Positions 21,549 through 21,615 of a stretch of 21,615 nt of DNA are shown here, one piece after another. The DNA lies in NCBI GenBank assembly GCA_049509635.1, contig JBEKZS010000098.1, positions 1 to 21,615 of the forward strand. The letters are read 5' to 3'. Source of the stretch: Roseiarcus sp049509635. GTDB taxonomy: Bacteria > Pseudomonadota > Alphaproteobacteria > Rhizobiales > Beijerinckiaceae. A program made the translations under genes and the position numbers. Position 1 is the first letter of the stretch; the number at the start of each line of letters is the position of its first letter. The notes beneath the pieces are model-generated. The model was not told the origin of the DNA. It did no database searches and was given only the letters and a program-made list of their open reading frames with translations.

Positions 21549-21615
21549 ATGCGCATCGTCGGCGGCCGCCTGCGCGGCCGGGTCCTCAATGCGCCGACCT
21601 CGCGCGCGATCAGGC
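21549..21615 (+). CDS. rsmD: 16S rRNA (guanine-N2)-methyltransferase RsmD, 5' end only
   Basis: The first 22 codons read MRIVGGRLRGRVLNAPTSRA and continue IR at the window edge. This is the characteristic start of RsmD, which methylates G966 of 16S rRNA using S-adenosylmethionine. Only the N-terminal hairpin is present; the catalytic NPPY motif lies beyond the window. It begins 3 bases after the rluB stop, as commonly seen for this pair. Confidence 0.88.
   Translation, partial: MRIVGGRLRGRVLNAPTSRAIR

Noticed and set aside
1..21615. CRISPR, defence island, prophage or transposon
   Set aside because: No direct-repeat array, Cas, transposase, integrase or phage structural gene is seen. The genes look chromosomal and metabolically coherent.

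Overview
The window is high-GC DNA (about 70% by eye) from an alphaproteobacterium, most likely of the order Hyphomicrobiales (Rhizobiales). The evidence is an Omp25/Omp31-type beta-barrel protein, the tadA / rluB / rsmD gene order at the right end, and the strong codon bias. No rRNA, tRNA, CRISPR array, transposase or integrase is visible.

Left block (1-6819), probable sulfur scavenging. A 2-oxoglutarate/Fe(II) oxygenase gene (minus strand) is divergent from a tight four-gene operon. That operon holds two SfnB/DszC-like flavin oxidoreductases in tandem, then two DszA/NtaA/DmoA-like FMNH2-dependent monooxygenases in tandem. Both component families are therefore duplicated side by side. The known members point to oxidative attack on an organosulfur (or aminocarboxylate-like) compound. 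No flavin reductase or transporter is in the window. The roughly 100-bp divergent promoter region carries two palindromes.

Middle 1 (6946-7167) is a small secreted protein whose mature part is almost entirely His and Trp, probably metal binding.

Middle 2 (7297-16821), sugar-acid catabolism. A LacI-type repressor gene, otnK (3-oxo-tetronate kinase), otnC (3-oxo-tetronate 4-phosphate decarboxylase) and a 3-hydroxyisobutyrate-dehydrogenase-family gene run leftward. An ltnD-like L-threonate dehydrogenase, a secreted tannase/feruloyl-esterase-family hydrolase, an IlvD/Edd-family sugar-acid dehydratase and a Nu-class glutathione transferase run rightward. One 16-bp LacI-type operator lies between the two arms. 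It fits at the start site of the rightward promoter and in the spacer of the leftward one. The isomerase OtnI is missing here. A reasonable model is that the esterase releases a hydroxy-acid such as threonate from a plant phenolic ester outside the cytoplasm, and the intracellular enzymes convert it to central metabolites.

Right block (16822-21615), housekeeping and envelope genes: a small lipoprotein, a 57-residue two-helix membrane protein, an outer-membrane beta-barrel protein, a 535-bp gene-free stretch with short tandem repeats, tadA (minus), rluB with a very long basic tail, and the first codons of rsmD.
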